Positions 35,278-44,098 of a stretch of 64,000 nt of DNA are shown piece after piece. This DNA comes from Ferrimonas sp. YFM (GTDB lineage: Bacteria > Pseudomonadota > Gammaproteobacteria > Enterobacterales > Shewanellaceae). The DNA is taken from contig NZ_AP027368.1 of NCBI RefSeq assembly GCF_030296015.1, positions 1,116,001-1,180,000 on the forward strand. Direction: 5' to 3'. The first letter of the stretch is position 1. Every line of letters begins with the position of its first letter. Position numbers and translations under genes: made by a program. Below the pieces are notes generated by a model that worked only from the letters and a program-made list of their open reading frames with translations, made no database searches and was not told the origin of the DNA.

Positions 35278-36681
35278 TCAGGAATTAGCTCTGTTTGCTA
35301 CAAATTCAACCGCCTTGGTGATTCTGGCCACAGACCTTGTACGACCTATCAACAACAGGGTCTGATCCAGGCCTGGAGACTGGCCAGCGCCGGTCACGGC
35401 AACACGCAGAGGCATACCTACTTTACCCATGCCCAGCTCCAGTTCAGACGCGGTGTCCTGAATGGCCTGATGGATGGCTTCGGCATTCCACTCTTCCAAT
35501 GCTTCCAGCTTGGCTTTTACCAGTTCTAGGGGCTGCTGAGCTACCGGGCGCAGGTGCTTCTTGGCGGCGGTGGCGTCAAACTCTTCGAAGTCCTCATAGA
35601 AGTAGCGGCTGGAAGCAGCCAGCTCTTTCAGGGTTTGGCAGCGCTCGGCCATCACTGTGATCAGCTGTTCCAGCGCCGGACCGTTCTCCAGATTGATCTG
35701 CTGATCCTGCATGTGCCACTGAAGGTGCTCGGCAACATAAGCTGGGTCCATGCTCTTCATATAGTGCTGGTTGAGCCACAACAGCTTCTCAGTATTGAAA
35801 GCAGAAGCGGACTTGTTGATGGCGTCCAGGCTGAACAGATCGATCATCTCCTGGCGGGTAAAGATCTCCTGGTCACCGTGGGACCAACCCAGACGAACCA
35901 GGTAGTTGAGCAAGGCTTCAGGCAGGTAACCGTCATCTCGGTACTGCATTACGCTCACGGCACCATGGCGCTTAGACAGCTTGGCACCGTCGTCACCCAG
36001 GATCATGGAAACGTGGGCAAACTCGGGAACCGGTGCACCCAGCGCCTTATAGATGTTGATCTGGCGCGGGGTGTTGTTGATGTGGTCTTCGCCCCGCACC
36101 ACGTGGGAGATGCCCATATCCCAATCATCTACTACTACACAGAAGTTGTAGGTAGGAGAGCCATCGGTACGGCGAATAATCAGATCGTCCAGCTCGTCGT
36201 TGGCAATTTCGATGCGGCCACGAACGTGGTCTTCAAATACCACGGTACCTTCGACTGGGTTGCGGAAGCGGATAACAAAAGGCGCGTCCTGTTCGGCGCC
36301 GTCGCGACAGGTGCCGTCGTAACGCGGTTTCTCACCATTGGCCATCTGAGTTTCACGCAGCTCATCCAGGCGTTCGCGGGTGCAATAGCACTTGTAGGCT
36401 TTGCCCTCTTCGATCAGTTGATCGATGAGCTGGTTGTAACGGTCAAAACGCTTGGTCTGGTAGTAAGGACCCTCTTCCCAGTTCAAGCCCAGCCACTGCA
36501 TGCCCTCCATGATGGCATCGATGGCCTCCTGGGTGGAGCGCTCCAGATCAGTATCCTCAATGCGCAGTACAAACTCGCCACCCATGTTACGGGCATAGAG
36601 CCAAGAGTAGAGGGCAGTACGGGCACCACCAACGTGCAGGTATCCCGTGGGGCTGGGTGCAAAACGCGTTTTAACAGTCAT
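35278..36681 (-). CDS. gltX: Glutamyl-tRNA synthetase
   Basis: Class I aminoacyl-tRNA synthetase that charges tRNA-Glu, 467 residues (E. coli 471). N-terminal [17 protein letters not shown] holds the HIGH-type motif and AKLSKRHG the KMSKS-type motif. The Cys cluster for zinc (CYC...C) is at about 98-125. The gene lies between its own eight tRNA-Glu genes and seven tRNA-Val genes. A 7-bp hairpin is in its mRNA leader. The synthetase-tRNA proximity is also known around E. coli gltX (alaXW, valUXY-lysV). Confidence 0.97.
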   Translation of the reverse strand: MTVKTRFAPSPTGYLHVGGARTALYSWLYARNMGGEFVLRIEDTDLERSTQEAIDAIMEGMQWLGLNWEEGPYYQTKRFDRYNQLIDQLIEEGKAYKCYCTRERLDELRETQMANGEKPRYDGTCRDGAEQDAPFVIRFRNPVEGTVVFEDHVRGRIEIANDELDDLIIRRTDGSPTYNFCVVVDDWDMGISHVVRGEDHINNTPRQINIYKALGAPVPEFAHVSMILGDDGAKLSKRHGAVSVMQYRDDGYLPEALLNYLVRLGWSHGDQEIFTRQEMIDLFSLDAINKSASAFNTEKLLWLNQHYMKSMDPAYVAEHLQWHMQDQQINLENGPALEQLITVMAERCQTLKELAASSRYFYEDFEEFDATAAKKHLRPVAQQPLELVKAKLEALEEWNAEAIHQAIQDTASELELGMGKVGMPLRVAVTGAGQSPGLDQTLLLIGRTRSVARITKAVEFVANRANS

Positions 36682-36710
36682 AACCTTCTCTAGAATTTTT
36701 CATTCGGTGG

Positions 36711-36730
36711 TCCCACCTATAGAGGTGGGA
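36711..36730 (-). promoter_or_regulatory. Leader hairpin of gltX mRNA
   Basis: TCCCACC TATAGA GGTGGGA, 7-bp perfect stem, 30-49 bases before the gltX start codon. No T-run follows, so it is not a terminator. Confidence 0.45.
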
Positions 36731-36957
36731 AGAAAATCGCACTATTCTAGCAGAACTCCATCAGGGAAACCCAAAACTGTTTTGCTTATATATGGAGGCA
36801 GTGAGTTTCTCTGGATGATGGCGCTGGCAACCTTGAAAAGGATGGGGTTCTGTCCAGACATTTGCGTGCAAATCCAGCGGCTTCGATCTTAAGCTGAACC
36901 TATTTCGCCCAGGGCGTTCGATAAGTCGCCACATGGCCGGTTTCGGGGAGAAACCTG

Positions 36958-36985
36958 TTGACACCTAAGGAGTGCCACCTATAAT
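36958..36985 (+). promoter_or_regulatory. Sigma-70 promoter of the tRNA-Val array
   Basis: TTGACA (36958-36963), 16-base spacer, perfect TATAAT (36980-36985), GC-rich discriminator (ACGCCTCCG), 17 bases before the first tRNA-Val. The rest of the 320-bp gltX-tRNA gap (36682-37001) shows only the gltX leader and promoter region. Confidence 0.88.
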
Positions 36986-37001
36986 ACGCCTCCGTTGCTG
37001 A

Positions 37002-37077
37002 GGGCGATTAGCTCAGTTGGGAGAGCACCTGCCTTACAAGCAGGGGGTCACTGGTTCAAGCCCGGTATCGCCCACCA
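37002..37077 (+). tRNA. tRNA-Val(TAC), copy 1
   Basis: 76 bases with CCA; acceptor GGGCGAT/ATCGCCC, anticodon loop TTACAAG in which TAC is the anticodon. Confidence 0.97.
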
Positions 37078-37114
37078 TTTCTTCAGCACAGTGTGAAAAC
37101 ACCACATATTATGT

Positions 37115-37190
37115 GGGCGATTAGCTCAGTTGGGAGAGCACCTGCCTTACAAGCAGGGGGTCACTGGTTCAAGCCCGGTATCGCCCACCA
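37115..37190 (+). tRNA. tRNA-Val(TAC), copy 2
   Basis: Identical 76-base cloverleaf with CCA. Confidence 0.97.
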
Positions 37191-37239
37191 CTTATTTTTG
37201 ATGAGTGGTTTTTGCCATTTGTCAGCCACAGTTTGCTGT

Positions 37240-37315
37240 GGGCGATTAGCTCAGTTGGGAGAGCACCTGCCTTACAAGCAGGGGGTCACTGGTTCAAGCC
37301 CGGTATCGCCCACCA
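37240..37315 (+). tRNA. tRNA-Val(TAC), copy 3
   Basis: Identical 76-base cloverleaf with CCA. Confidence 0.97.
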
Positions 37316-37363
37316 CTTACTTTGATGAGTGGTTTTTACCATTTGTCAGCCACAGTTTGCTGT

Positions 37364-37439
37364 GGGCGATTAGCTCAGTTGGGAGAGCACCTGCCTTACA
37401 AGCAGGGGGTCACTGGTTCAAGCCCGGTATCGCCCACCA
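37364..37439 (+). tRNA. tRNA-Val(TAC), copy 4
   Basis: Identical 76-base cloverleaf with CCA. Confidence 0.97.
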
Positions 37440-37487
37440 CTTACTTTGATGAGTGGTTTTTACCATTTGTCAGCCACAGTTTGCTGT

Positions 37488-37563
37488 GGGCGATTAGCTC
37501 AGTTGGGAGAGCACCTGCCTTACAAGCAGGGGGTCACTGGTTCAAGCCCGGTATCGCCCACCA
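37488..37563 (+). tRNA. tRNA-Val(TAC), copy 5
   Basis: Identical 76-base cloverleaf with CCA. Confidence 0.97.
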
Positions 37564-37611
37564 CTTACTTTGATGAGTGGTTTTTGCCATTTGTCAGCCA
37601 CAGTTTGCTGT

Positions 37612-37687
37612 GGGCGATTAGCTCAGTTGGGAGAGCACCTGCCTTACAAGCAGGGGGTCACTGGTTCAAGCCCGGTATCGCCCACCA
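37612..37687 (+). tRNA. tRNA-Val(TAC), copy 6
   Basis: Identical 76-base cloverleaf with CCA. Confidence 0.97.
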
Positions 37688-37736
37688 CTTACTTTGATGA
37701 GTGGTTTTTTGCCATTTGTCAGCCACAGTTTGCTGT

Positions 37737-37812
37737 GGGCGATTAGCTCAGTTGGGAGAGCACCTGCCTTACAAGCAGGGGGTCACTGGTTCAAGCCCGG
37801 TATCGCCCACCA
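37737..37812 (+). tRNA. tRNA-Val(TAC), copy 7
   Basis: Identical 76-base cloverleaf with CCA; followed by the terminator. Confidence 0.97.
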
Positions 37813-37821
37813 CCTTAAAAG

Positions 37822-37850
37822 AAAAGCGAGTCTTCGGACTCGCTTTTTTT
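37822..37850 (+). terminator. Terminator of the tRNA-Val array
   Basis: GCGAGTC TTCG GACTCGC hairpin with A4 before and T7 after. Confidence 0.9.
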
Positions 37851-37917
37851 ATGTTTGTCTGGTGTCATTCGGTCAGCAAGCCATCTTTCGATGGCTGTTC
37901 ATCTCAGCTAGCGCTCT

Positions 37918-38526
37918 CTATTCCTTACCCTTGGCGTGTCTCTCAAAGTAGGGCTGCAGAAAGTCTGCAATGCTGTCCTGAGCTTTTCTGTTCGGATGGA
38001 TACCATCTCGCTGCATCAGGTGAGGGTAGGGGGCAATTTCGGTCATGAAGAAGGGGATCAGGGGAACCTGAAATTCATGGCTCAGATCCTGAAATACCTG
38101 CTCAAACTGATTGGCGTAGCGTTGTCCGTAATTGGGCGGGACCATCACCTGAGACAGCATCACCGCACTGCCGGCGGCCATCGACTGGTCGAGGATCTTC
38201 CCCAGGTTCTTCTTTAACAACGGCGGCGGGAAGCCTCTCAGGCCGTCGTTGCCACCAAGTTCCACAAAAACCCAGTCTGGCTGATGTTGCTCAAGCAGAT
38301 TGGGGAGCCTCTTCAACGCTCCTCCGGTGGTTTCGCCGCTGACCGAAGCGTTAATAAGCTGAATTCCCTCCAGGTCCGTATTGAGTTTATGGACCCATCC
38401 TTCTCGCTCGGTCATGCCGTAACTGGCGCTCAGGCTGTCACCTAAGATAAGAATGGTTACACTGTTTGCGAAAACAATGGACGGAAAAAGCAGTATAACT
38501 GTCATTAAAAAGGAACGAATTATCAT
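37918..38526 (-). CDS. tesA: Acyl-CoA thioesterase I / lysophospholipase L1 (GDSL family)
   Basis: Periplasmic SGNH/GDSL esterase that hydrolyses acyl-CoA, lysophospholipids and some esters. From the ATG at 38526 it has 202 residues with a signal peptide (about 1-20, ending VFANS). The block I motif GDSLSASYG follows it, then block III GGNDGLRG with the oxyanion Asn, and block V DGIHPN with catalytic Asp and His. The start codon is 4 bases from the divergent ybbA start, the same arrangement as in E. coli. Confidence 0.94.
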   Translation of the reverse strand: MIIRSFLMTVILLFPSIVFANSVTILILGDSLSASYGMTEREGWVHKLNTDLEGIQLINASVSGETTGGALKRLPNLLEQHQPDWVFVELGGNDGLRGFPPPLLKKNLGKILDQSMAAGSAVMLSQVMVPPNYGQRYANQFEQVFQDLSHEFQVPLIPFFMTEIAPYPHLMQRDGIHPNRKAQDSIADFLQPYFERHAKGKE

Positions 38527-38530
38527 AACT

Positions 38531-39217
38531 ATGCCGGATTCAAACACTACGCTAGCCATTCGAGTCCAGGGTCTGGAACAGAAGGTTCCAACACTGGATG
38601 GTGAACTACAGATCCTTCAGGGCGTCGACCTGGAAGTCAAGTCGGGCGAGTCTATCGCCGTCACCGGCCCCTCCGGGGCGGGCAAATCCACTCTGCTTGC
38701 CCTGCTGGCCGGCCTGGACATAGCCTCATCGGGGGAGGTGTGGTTGGCAGGCGAACCACTGCATCAGCTGGATGAGGAGCAGAGGGCCAACCTGCGCGGT
38801 CGCAAGGTGGGGTTCATATTCCAGTCCTTCATGCTGGTGGAAAGCCTGACCGCCCTGGAGAACGTCATGCTGCCCGTAGAACTGGCGGGCAATACCGATG
38901 CCCGAACCCAGGCGGAGAACATGCTGCAACGAGTGGGGCTGTCCCACCGTCTGGATCATTTCCCCAATCAACTCTCCGGAGGCGAGCAGCAGCGGGTCGC
39001 CATCGCCCGGGCTTTTGTCAGCCAACCCGATATCCTGTTTGCCGATGAGCCAACCGGAAACCTGGACCAGGCCAACAGCGCCAAGGTAGAGGATCTGCTG
39101 TTTGAGCTGAATCAGGAGCATCACACCACCCTGGTGCTGGTGACCCATGATCTCAAGCTGGCACAGCGCTGCGCGACCCGGGTTCAGATGGTGAGTGGCA
39201 GACTGGAGGCCTTATGA
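38531..39217 (+). CDS. ybbA: ABC transporter ATP-binding protein YbbA
   Basis: LolD/MacB-type ATPase of 228 residues from the ATG at 38531; a longer upstream frame would run through tesA. Walker A GPSGAGKS near 45, Q-loop IFQSF, signature LSGGEQQR near 146 and Walker [13 protein letters not shown] are all intact. It pairs with the FtsX-like permease YbbP, whose start overlaps its stop (ATGA). Lipoprotein, lysophospholipid or toxin removal is suspected for the family; the substrate is unknown. Confidence 0.93.
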   Translation: MPDSNTTLAIRVQGLEQKVPTLDGELQILQGVDLEVKSGESIAVTGPSGAGKSTLLALLAGLDIASSGEVWLAGEPLHQLDEEQRANLRGRKVGFIFQSFMLVESLTALENVMLPVELAGNTDARTQAENMLQRVGLSHRLDHFPNQLSGGEQQRVAIARAFVSQPDILFADEPTGNLDQANSAKVEDLLFELNQEHHTTLVLVTHDLKLAQRCATRVQMVSGRLEAL

Positions 39218-41688
39218 GCATCTTCCCCCTCGCATGGAGGCTGTTCAGGCGAGAGCTTGCCCACGGCCAGCTCAGGTTAATTGGAGCTGCTCTGATTCTG
39301 GCGGTGGCGGCGGTGACCGCCCTGGCTCTGGTGTCCGACCGTCTGCAATCCTCCATTGTCCGTCAGGCCAGCACCTTCCTGGCCGCCGACCGTGTTCTCT
39401 CCTCTCCCCAACGGGTGGACCCGGCCTGGCTTGAGGCCGCCAAAGAGGCGGGGCTCGAGGTCTCCACCACCCTGGAGTTTCAGTCCATGCTCTTCTCCGA
39501 GGAGCGGTTTCAACTGGTAACGGTCAAAGCGGTGTCACCCCAGTACCCGCTTCGGGGCAGCATCGATCTGGTGGGGCAGTCTGCGACACCTCTGCCAGAG
39601 CCAGGGGCCCTGTGGTTGGACAGCCGACTGGCCGGCTGGATAGAGCAGAGCAACCTGGCGGAAATTGGGGAAGCCAGTTTCAGCCTGGATCAGGCCATTC
39701 GTCGCCTTCCCGACGGCGGCTTCAATCTGTTTGCGTCGGCGCCCGTGGTGTTGATGAACCTGTCAGACGTAGACGCCACCGGCGTCATTCAGCCCGGCAG
39801 CCGCCTCAGTTGGCGCTATCAGTTTGTGGGCAATGCCGACGCGATAAAGAGCTACGCCGACTGGCTCAACGGCCGCCTGACCACCTCACAGCGCTGGGTG
39901 GATGTACGCAGCCAGGATTCTCCGGTGTCCCGGGCGATTCAGAGGGCAGAGCAGTTCCTGTTGCTGACCGCACTGCTTGGCATCGCCCTGGCCTGTGCGG
40001 CCATCTCCGTGGCGACTCAGCGCTACTGCCTGAGGCATTATGATGCGGTGGCCATGCTCAAGACCCTGGGGGCCTCCCACAATCAGGTGCGTGGCATCTT
40101 TGTCACCCACCTCTCCCTGGTGACCCTGCTGGGCATCGCCATCGGTTTGGTCATCGGGTTGCTCGGGGCCGAGGGGCTGCTGACCTGGTTACCAGAGGAG
40201 TTCAGCCAGGGAGAGGCCTCGGTGGCCCGTCCTCTGGCACTGGGGGCATCGACCGGCCTGGTGGCTGGCTTCGGCTTCACCCTCTATCCCCTGTTGCGTC
40301 TGCTGGCCATTCCACCCTTGAGGGTGTTGAGAAAAGACCTGGGGCCGGTGCGATGGCAGGGCTGGCTCAACGCCGTGCTCTCTGTGGCCGCCCTGGCTCT
40401 GCTGGCCTACATCTACAGCGGCAATGCCATGATGACCGGTGTCTTGCTCGTTGGCGGGGCTGCCCTGGCGCTGTTGCTGTTGCTGGTGGCCTGGCTGCTG
40501 CTGAACTGGGGCCGTCAGTTGGGGATGCGCACCGGCACGCCTCTGCAGCTGGCCGTTGCCGGCTTGCGGCGCCGTGCCCGGGATAATGCCGTGCAGCTGG
40601 TGGGCTTCTCCGTCTCCCTGGTGTTGCTGCTCACCATCCTGGCGTTGCGTCAGGACATCCTGGCCGACTGGCAGAAGCAGCTGCCTCAGGGGACCCCGGA
40701 TCACTTCCTGGTCAACATCAGCCTGGATGAACTGCCGGAGATGGGCAATTTCCTGTCAGGTCGTCAGGTGGAGGCCACAGACTTCTATCCGGTGATTCGC
40801 GGTCGCCTCTCTGCCATCAATGGCGCCCAGGTGAATCAGCCGGTGACCAAGGAGGAGGGTGAGCCCGAATCAAGGCAGGGACCCTCGGGCATAGGCCGGG
40901 AACTTAACCTGACCTTCCGAGACACCCTGCCTCCGAACAACCCCGTGGTCGCGGGCAGCTGGTTCACCGGTGACGCTCAGGGTGAGGTGTCGGTGGAGTC
41001 CAGGGTGGCGGAGCGTCTGGGCATTGGCCTTGGCGATCGCCTGACGTTCACCATAGATACCCAACCTGTGGAGGTGGAGGTCACCAGTCTGCGCAAGGTG
41101 AATTGGGAAACCATGCAGCCCAACTTCTTTATGATCTTCCCTCCGGCGGATCTGGTGCGTTTCCCGGCTACTTACATCGCCAGCTTCAAACATCCCGAGG
41201 GCGACGCAGGCCTGGTGGGCGACTTGATTCAGCAGTTTCCCACGGTCTCGGTGATCGACGTGGGCTCCATCATCACCCAGCTCAGAGAGGTGATAGATCA
41301 GGTCTCCCTGGCGTTAACCCTGGTGTTGATGGTGGTGGTGCTGGCCAGTGCCATGGTGCTCATTGCCCAGACCGAGGCGGGCATGGCCAGCCGTCGTCAG
41401 GAGCTGGCCATTATGCGTACCCTGGGGGCGGCAGGCAGTCTGCTGCGACGGGCCGTCGCCTGGGAGTTCCTGCTGCTGGGGGCGGTGGCTGGCCTGTTGG
41501 CCGTGGTGGTCACCGAGCTGACCCTGGCCCTGCTCAAGAGCCAGGTCTTCAACCTGGTGGTCAATGGCCATACCCTGTGGTGGTTCCTGATCCCGGTCTT
41601 GGGTGCGGTACTCATCGGCTCCATCGGCATGCTGGCCTGTCGTCGTCTGCTGGCCAACCAGTGCGGTGCATTGCTCAGGGGCAATTAG
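39214..41688 (+). CDS. ybbP: FtsX-like ABC transporter permease YbbP
   Basis: 824-residue inner-membrane protein with two FtsX repeat units. It has an N-terminal helix (about 20-42), a large periplasmic domain, helices near 250-365, four central helices at about 385-500, a second periplasmic domain (about 505-690) and three C-terminal helices. Coupled to ybbA by ATGA overlap. The size and topology match E. coli YbbP (804). Neighbour tesA suggests a role with lipids or envelope esters, but that is inference. Confidence 0.92.
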   Translation: MSIFPLAWRLFRRELAHGQLRLIGAALILAVAAVTALALVSDRLQSSIVRQASTFLAADRVLSSPQRVDPAWLEAAKEAGLEVSTTLEFQSMLFSEERFQLVTVKAVSPQYPLRGSIDLVGQSATPLPEPGALWLDSRLAGWIEQSNLAEIGEASFSLDQAIRRLPDGGFNLFASAPVVLMNLSDVDATGVIQPGSRLSWRYQFVGNADAIKSYADWLNGRLTTSQRWVDVRSQDSPVSRAIQRAEQFLLLTALLGIALACAAISVATQRYCLRHYDAVAMLKTLGASHNQVRGIFVTHLSLVTLLGIAIGLVIGLLGAEGLLTWLPEEFSQGEASVARPLALGASTGLVAGFGFTLYPLLRLLAIPPLRVLRKDLGPVRWQGWLNAVLSVAALALLAYIYSGNAMMTGVLLVGGAALALLLLLVAWLLLNWGRQLGMRTGTPLQLAVAGLRRRARDNAVQLVGFSVSLVLLLTILALRQDILADWQKQLPQGTPDHFLVNISLDELPEMGNFLSGRQVEATDFYPVIRGRLSAINGAQVNQPVTKEEGEPESRQGPSGIGRELNLTFRDTLPPNNPVVAGSWFTGDAQGEVSVESRVAERLGIGLGDRLTFTIDTQPVEVEVTSLRKVNWETMQPNFFMIFPPADLVRFPATYIASFKHPEGDAGLVGDLIQQFPTVSVIDVGSIITQLREVIDQVSLALTLVLMVVVLASAMVLIAQTEAGMASRRQELAIMRTLGAAGSLLRRAVAWEFLLLGAVAGLLAVVVTELTLALLKSQVFNLVVNGHTLWWFLIPVLGAVLIGSIGMLACRRLLANQCGALLRGN

Positions 41689-41701
41689 AGACATAACAAG
41701 C

Positions 41702-41730
41702 AAAAGGCCGCGGAGTACGCGGCCTTTTTT
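41702..41730 (+). terminator. Terminator after ybbP
   Basis: GGCCGCG GAGTA CGCGGCC hairpin with A4 and T6 flanks. Confidence 0.88.
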
Positions 41731-41848
41731 CTTTTTGGGCATTCTTTGCTCAGTCTAGATACCCATTCAATTTGGGCACAATGTCGACACATCGAGGCCT
41801 GAGTGGCTGGATGCCGGCGCAAAAATATTCAGCAAAGGTCAACACGCC

Positions 41849-42754
41849 TTAACGTCCGAGCAGGGCCTGCAGCGCCGCAGGCAGCTCCGGATAGCGGAAG
41901 TCGAAACCGTGTCTCAGCAGGCGGTTGGGCAGGACGCTCTGGCCCTTGAGGAGCAGGGAGGACATCTCTCCCAGGGCCAGTTTCAGGGCCGTTGCCGGTA
42001 CCGTCATGAAGGCGGGGCGACGCAGGGCCTGCCCAAGGGCTTTGCTGAACTCCTTGTTGCTGACCGGTGTTGGGGTGGTGCCGTTGTACACCCCCTGACA
42101 ACTGTCGGTCATCATCAGGTAGCCAATCACTGCCACCAAATCATCGATGTGGATCCAGGACATGGCCTGGCTGCCACTGCCCACTGGGCCGCCGACCCCG
42201 GCGCGAAACGCCGGCAGCATCTTCTTCAGGGCACCACCCTCTCCCAGCACCAAACCGATGCGCAGCACACAGACCCGGGTGCGAGGCGCGGCCTGCATCG
42301 CCAGATACTCCCAGGTGTGGCACACCCGTTGGGCAAAATCGTTCTCGTCATACACCAGGGGGGTATCTTCATCCATGTGACTGTCGGAGTCGGTGCCATA
42401 GATGCCGATGGCCGAAGCGCTGATGAACACCTTGGGCGGCGACTCCAGCCCCAGTATCCAGTCACTCAGGGTTTGGGTCAGTCGCCAGCGGCTGTCACAG
42501 ATCAGGTGTTTCTGTTTGCCGCTCCACCTCTTGTCGGCAATGGGCTCGCCGGCCAGATTGATGACCGCGTCCACCCCCTGAAGCCAGGGCAGGGCTTCAA
42601 TGCCCACGCACTCCGCCTCGATGCCCTGTTGCTGCAGCCGTCGCCCCGATCGTTCAGGATGACGGCTGATCACCACCAGCTCGTGGGCCCCGCTCAACTG
42701 TTTCAGCAGCCTGCCGCCAACAAACCCGGTGCCGCCAGTGACAAGAATCTTCAT
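41849..42754 (-). CDS. TIGR01777 family NAD-dependent epimerase/dehydratase (YfcH-like)
   Basis: Extended short-chain dehydrogenase fold, 301 residues from the ATG at 42754 (GGAGGGGGAGG upstream). An ATG at 42772 would add six residues. Rossmann motif GGTGFVGGRLL is at 7-17. The INLAGEPIADKRW segment near 85 and the C-terminal DUF1731 domain are typical of E. coli YfcH. The reaction is not known; neighbouring folM is another SDR but on the opposite strand. Confidence 0.87.
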   Translation of the reverse strand: MKILVTGGTGFVGGRLLKQLSGAHELVVISRHPERSGRRLQQQGIEAECVGIEALPWLQGVDAVINLAGEPIADKRWSGKQKHLICDSRWRLTQTLSDWILGLESPPKVFISASAIGIYGTDSDSHMDEDTPLVYDENDFAQRVCHTWEYLAMQAAPRTRVCVLRIGLVLGEGGALKKMLPAFRAGVGGPVGSGSQAMSWIHIDDLVAVIGYLMMTDSCQGVYNGTTPTPVSNKEFSKALGQALRRPAFMTVPATALKLALGEMSSLLLKGQSVLPNRLLRHGFDFRYPELPAALQALLGR

Positions 42755-42858
42755 GCCTGCCTCCCCCTCCATGCCCTCTGACCGGAGGCATCGCTCCGGA
42801 ATCTGTGTTACACATACAAAGTTAGCATACGATCAATTTCCACAAGGAGTTCAAACTC

Positions 42859-43557
42859 ATGCAACCTGTTGCTGTGGTTACCGGCTGCGGTCGCCGCCTG
42901 GGCGCATTCCTCACCGAGCGGTTGTTGGATCAGGGGTTCCGGGTCTATGGGCAGTATCGAACCTCAACGCCAGCCGCCCACCCGCACCTCATTGCCTCCC
43001 GGGTGGACTTTACCGATGCTCAGCAGGTGCAGCAGTGGGCCCAGACCATAGTGTCGGACGCCGGCAGGGTGGATCTTCTGATCAACAATGCCTCTCTGTA
43101 TCAGCCTGATGCGCAGAGGGTGAGCGAGGGAATTGAGCAGCTTGACCAGTTTCACCGCGTCCACCTTCAGGCTCCTTACCTGCTGGTCCAGGCGCTCAAG
43201 GGTGCCCTGGCACAGGCAAGCGGCTCTGTGGTGAATCTGACGGACATCTATGTGCATCACCCCAATGCGGACTACAGCCTCTACTGTGCTACCAAGGCCG
43301 GCCTCGACAGTCTCACCCAGTCCTGGGCCAAACAGCTGGCGCCCCAAGTGCGGGTCAACAGCATAGAGCCGGGTCCGATTCTGTTTCTGGATGAACATGG
43401 CGAGGCATATCGGCAGCAGATACTCAGTCGCACCCTGCTGCAGATTGAAGGTGGGCTGGAGCCCATCTGGCAGGCGCTATGGATGCTGGTCAACAACCCG
43501 TATATGACCGGAGCGCGCATCCCGGTAGATGGTGGTCGCGGCGTCGCCCAGCTTTAA
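42859..43557 (+). CDS. folM: Dihydromonapterin reductase FolM
   Basis: Short-chain dehydrogenase that reduces dihydromonapterin to tetrahydromonapterin, the likely cofactor of PhhA in organisms with phhAB. At 232 residues it has the dinucleotide motif TGCGRRLG at 9-16 (TGxxRRxG as in pteridine reductases), the NNAS motif and YSLYCATKAG with the catalytic Tyr and Lys. CACAAGGAG precedes the ATG. Its 3' end overlaps the convergent folK by 81 bases. The presence of phhA at 20.6 kb gives it a clear purpose in this genome. Confidence 0.9.
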   Translation: MQPVAVVTGCGRRLGAFLTERLLDQGFRVYGQYRTSTPAAHPHLIASRVDFTDAQQVQQWAQTIVSDAGRVDLLINNASLYQPDAQRVSEGIEQLDQFHRVHLQAPYLLVQALKGALAQASGSVVNLTDIYVHHPNADYSLYCATKAGLDSLTQSWAKQLAPQVRVNSIEPGPILFLDEHGEAYRQQILSRTLLQIEGGLEPIWQALWMLVNNPYMTGARIPVDGGRGVAQL

Positions 43558-44001
43558 TGACCCCAGGTGAATGGGGACGGTGTCTCCCTCCAGTGGCGCA
43601 TTGTTGAGCAGTTGATTGAGTAAGGGGATCAGGTAATCAGGCTGGGTGGCCAGCTCAGGTGCCCTATCCACCGAGAGGATATCCAGATCCAGGGGGCGGT
43701 CCTTGATGCTGCACTGAGGGTCGCTCCTGTCTCTTCCCCGCCGCTCCTCCTGGCGATTGAATCTGGACTTGACCTGCTGGGGTGACAGTGAACTGTCGAA
43801 CCAGAACGCGAAGTTGACGAAGGGCAGCAGGGACTCCATCTCCTGGGGCTCTGTGGTGATGATACCGCTGAGGGTGACCCGTTGGAACTGCTCACACAGC
43901 CAGGAGAGGGCGTCGGTGGCGTTCTCCTGTGGCTGGAGGTTGGCGCCAAAGCTGCAGTAGTAGCGGTGCGATGCGGGGCGCGGGCTTTTGGTACTCGTCA
44001 T
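43477..44001 (-). CDS. folK: HPPK-like protein (6-hydroxymethyl-7,8-dihydropterin pyrophosphokinase family)
   Basis: 174 residues. The HPPK signature appears as KDRPLDLDIL (residues 110-119) and FGANLQPQENA near the N-terminus replaces the usual GSN. The protein is divergent from E. coli FolK, and key regions such as RWGPR are altered to KDR. It may be a second, specialised copy linked to pterin (monapterin) metabolism beside folM rather than the housekeeping enzyme. It overlaps folM tail to tail by 81 bases, so its last 26 residues are antisense to folM. Confidence 0.75.
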   Translation of the reverse strand: MTSTKSPRPASHRYYCSFGANLQPQENATDALSWLCEQFQRVTLSGIITTEPQEMESLLPFVNFAFWFDSSLSPQQVKSRFNRQEERRGRDRSDPQCSIKDRPLDLDILSVDRAPELATQPDYLIPLLNQLLNNAPLEGDTVPIHLGSLKLGDAATTIYRDARSGHIRVVDQHP

Positions 44002-44098
44002 CCTCTCTCCTTGGTGACTCCATCGCCTTCCAATCGGGCGTTATCTAATTAAGATAACAGGATATACTGTGTTCTTCTCATCCAGACAACGGATTACT

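Larger units (their letters stand above)
37115..37812 (+). repeat. Tandem tRNA-Val repeat, unit 124-125 bp
   Basis: Copies 2 to 7 start 124 or 125 bases apart, with near-identical 48-49 base spacers (CTTACTTTGATGAGTGG... CAGCCACAGTTTGCTGT). The first spacer is different (37 bases), so the array grew by duplication of a single unit. Confidence 0.9.

Noticed and set aside
37115-37812. Regular 124-bp repeat that looks like a CRISPR array
   Set aside because: Repeats are 76-base tRNA-Val genes with conserved rather than variable spacers; no cas genes.
37093-38048. Repeated 83-118 codon frames such as ...SSVGRAPALQAGGHWFKPG
   Set aside because: Translations of tRNA-Val genes and spacers; a well-known artefact.
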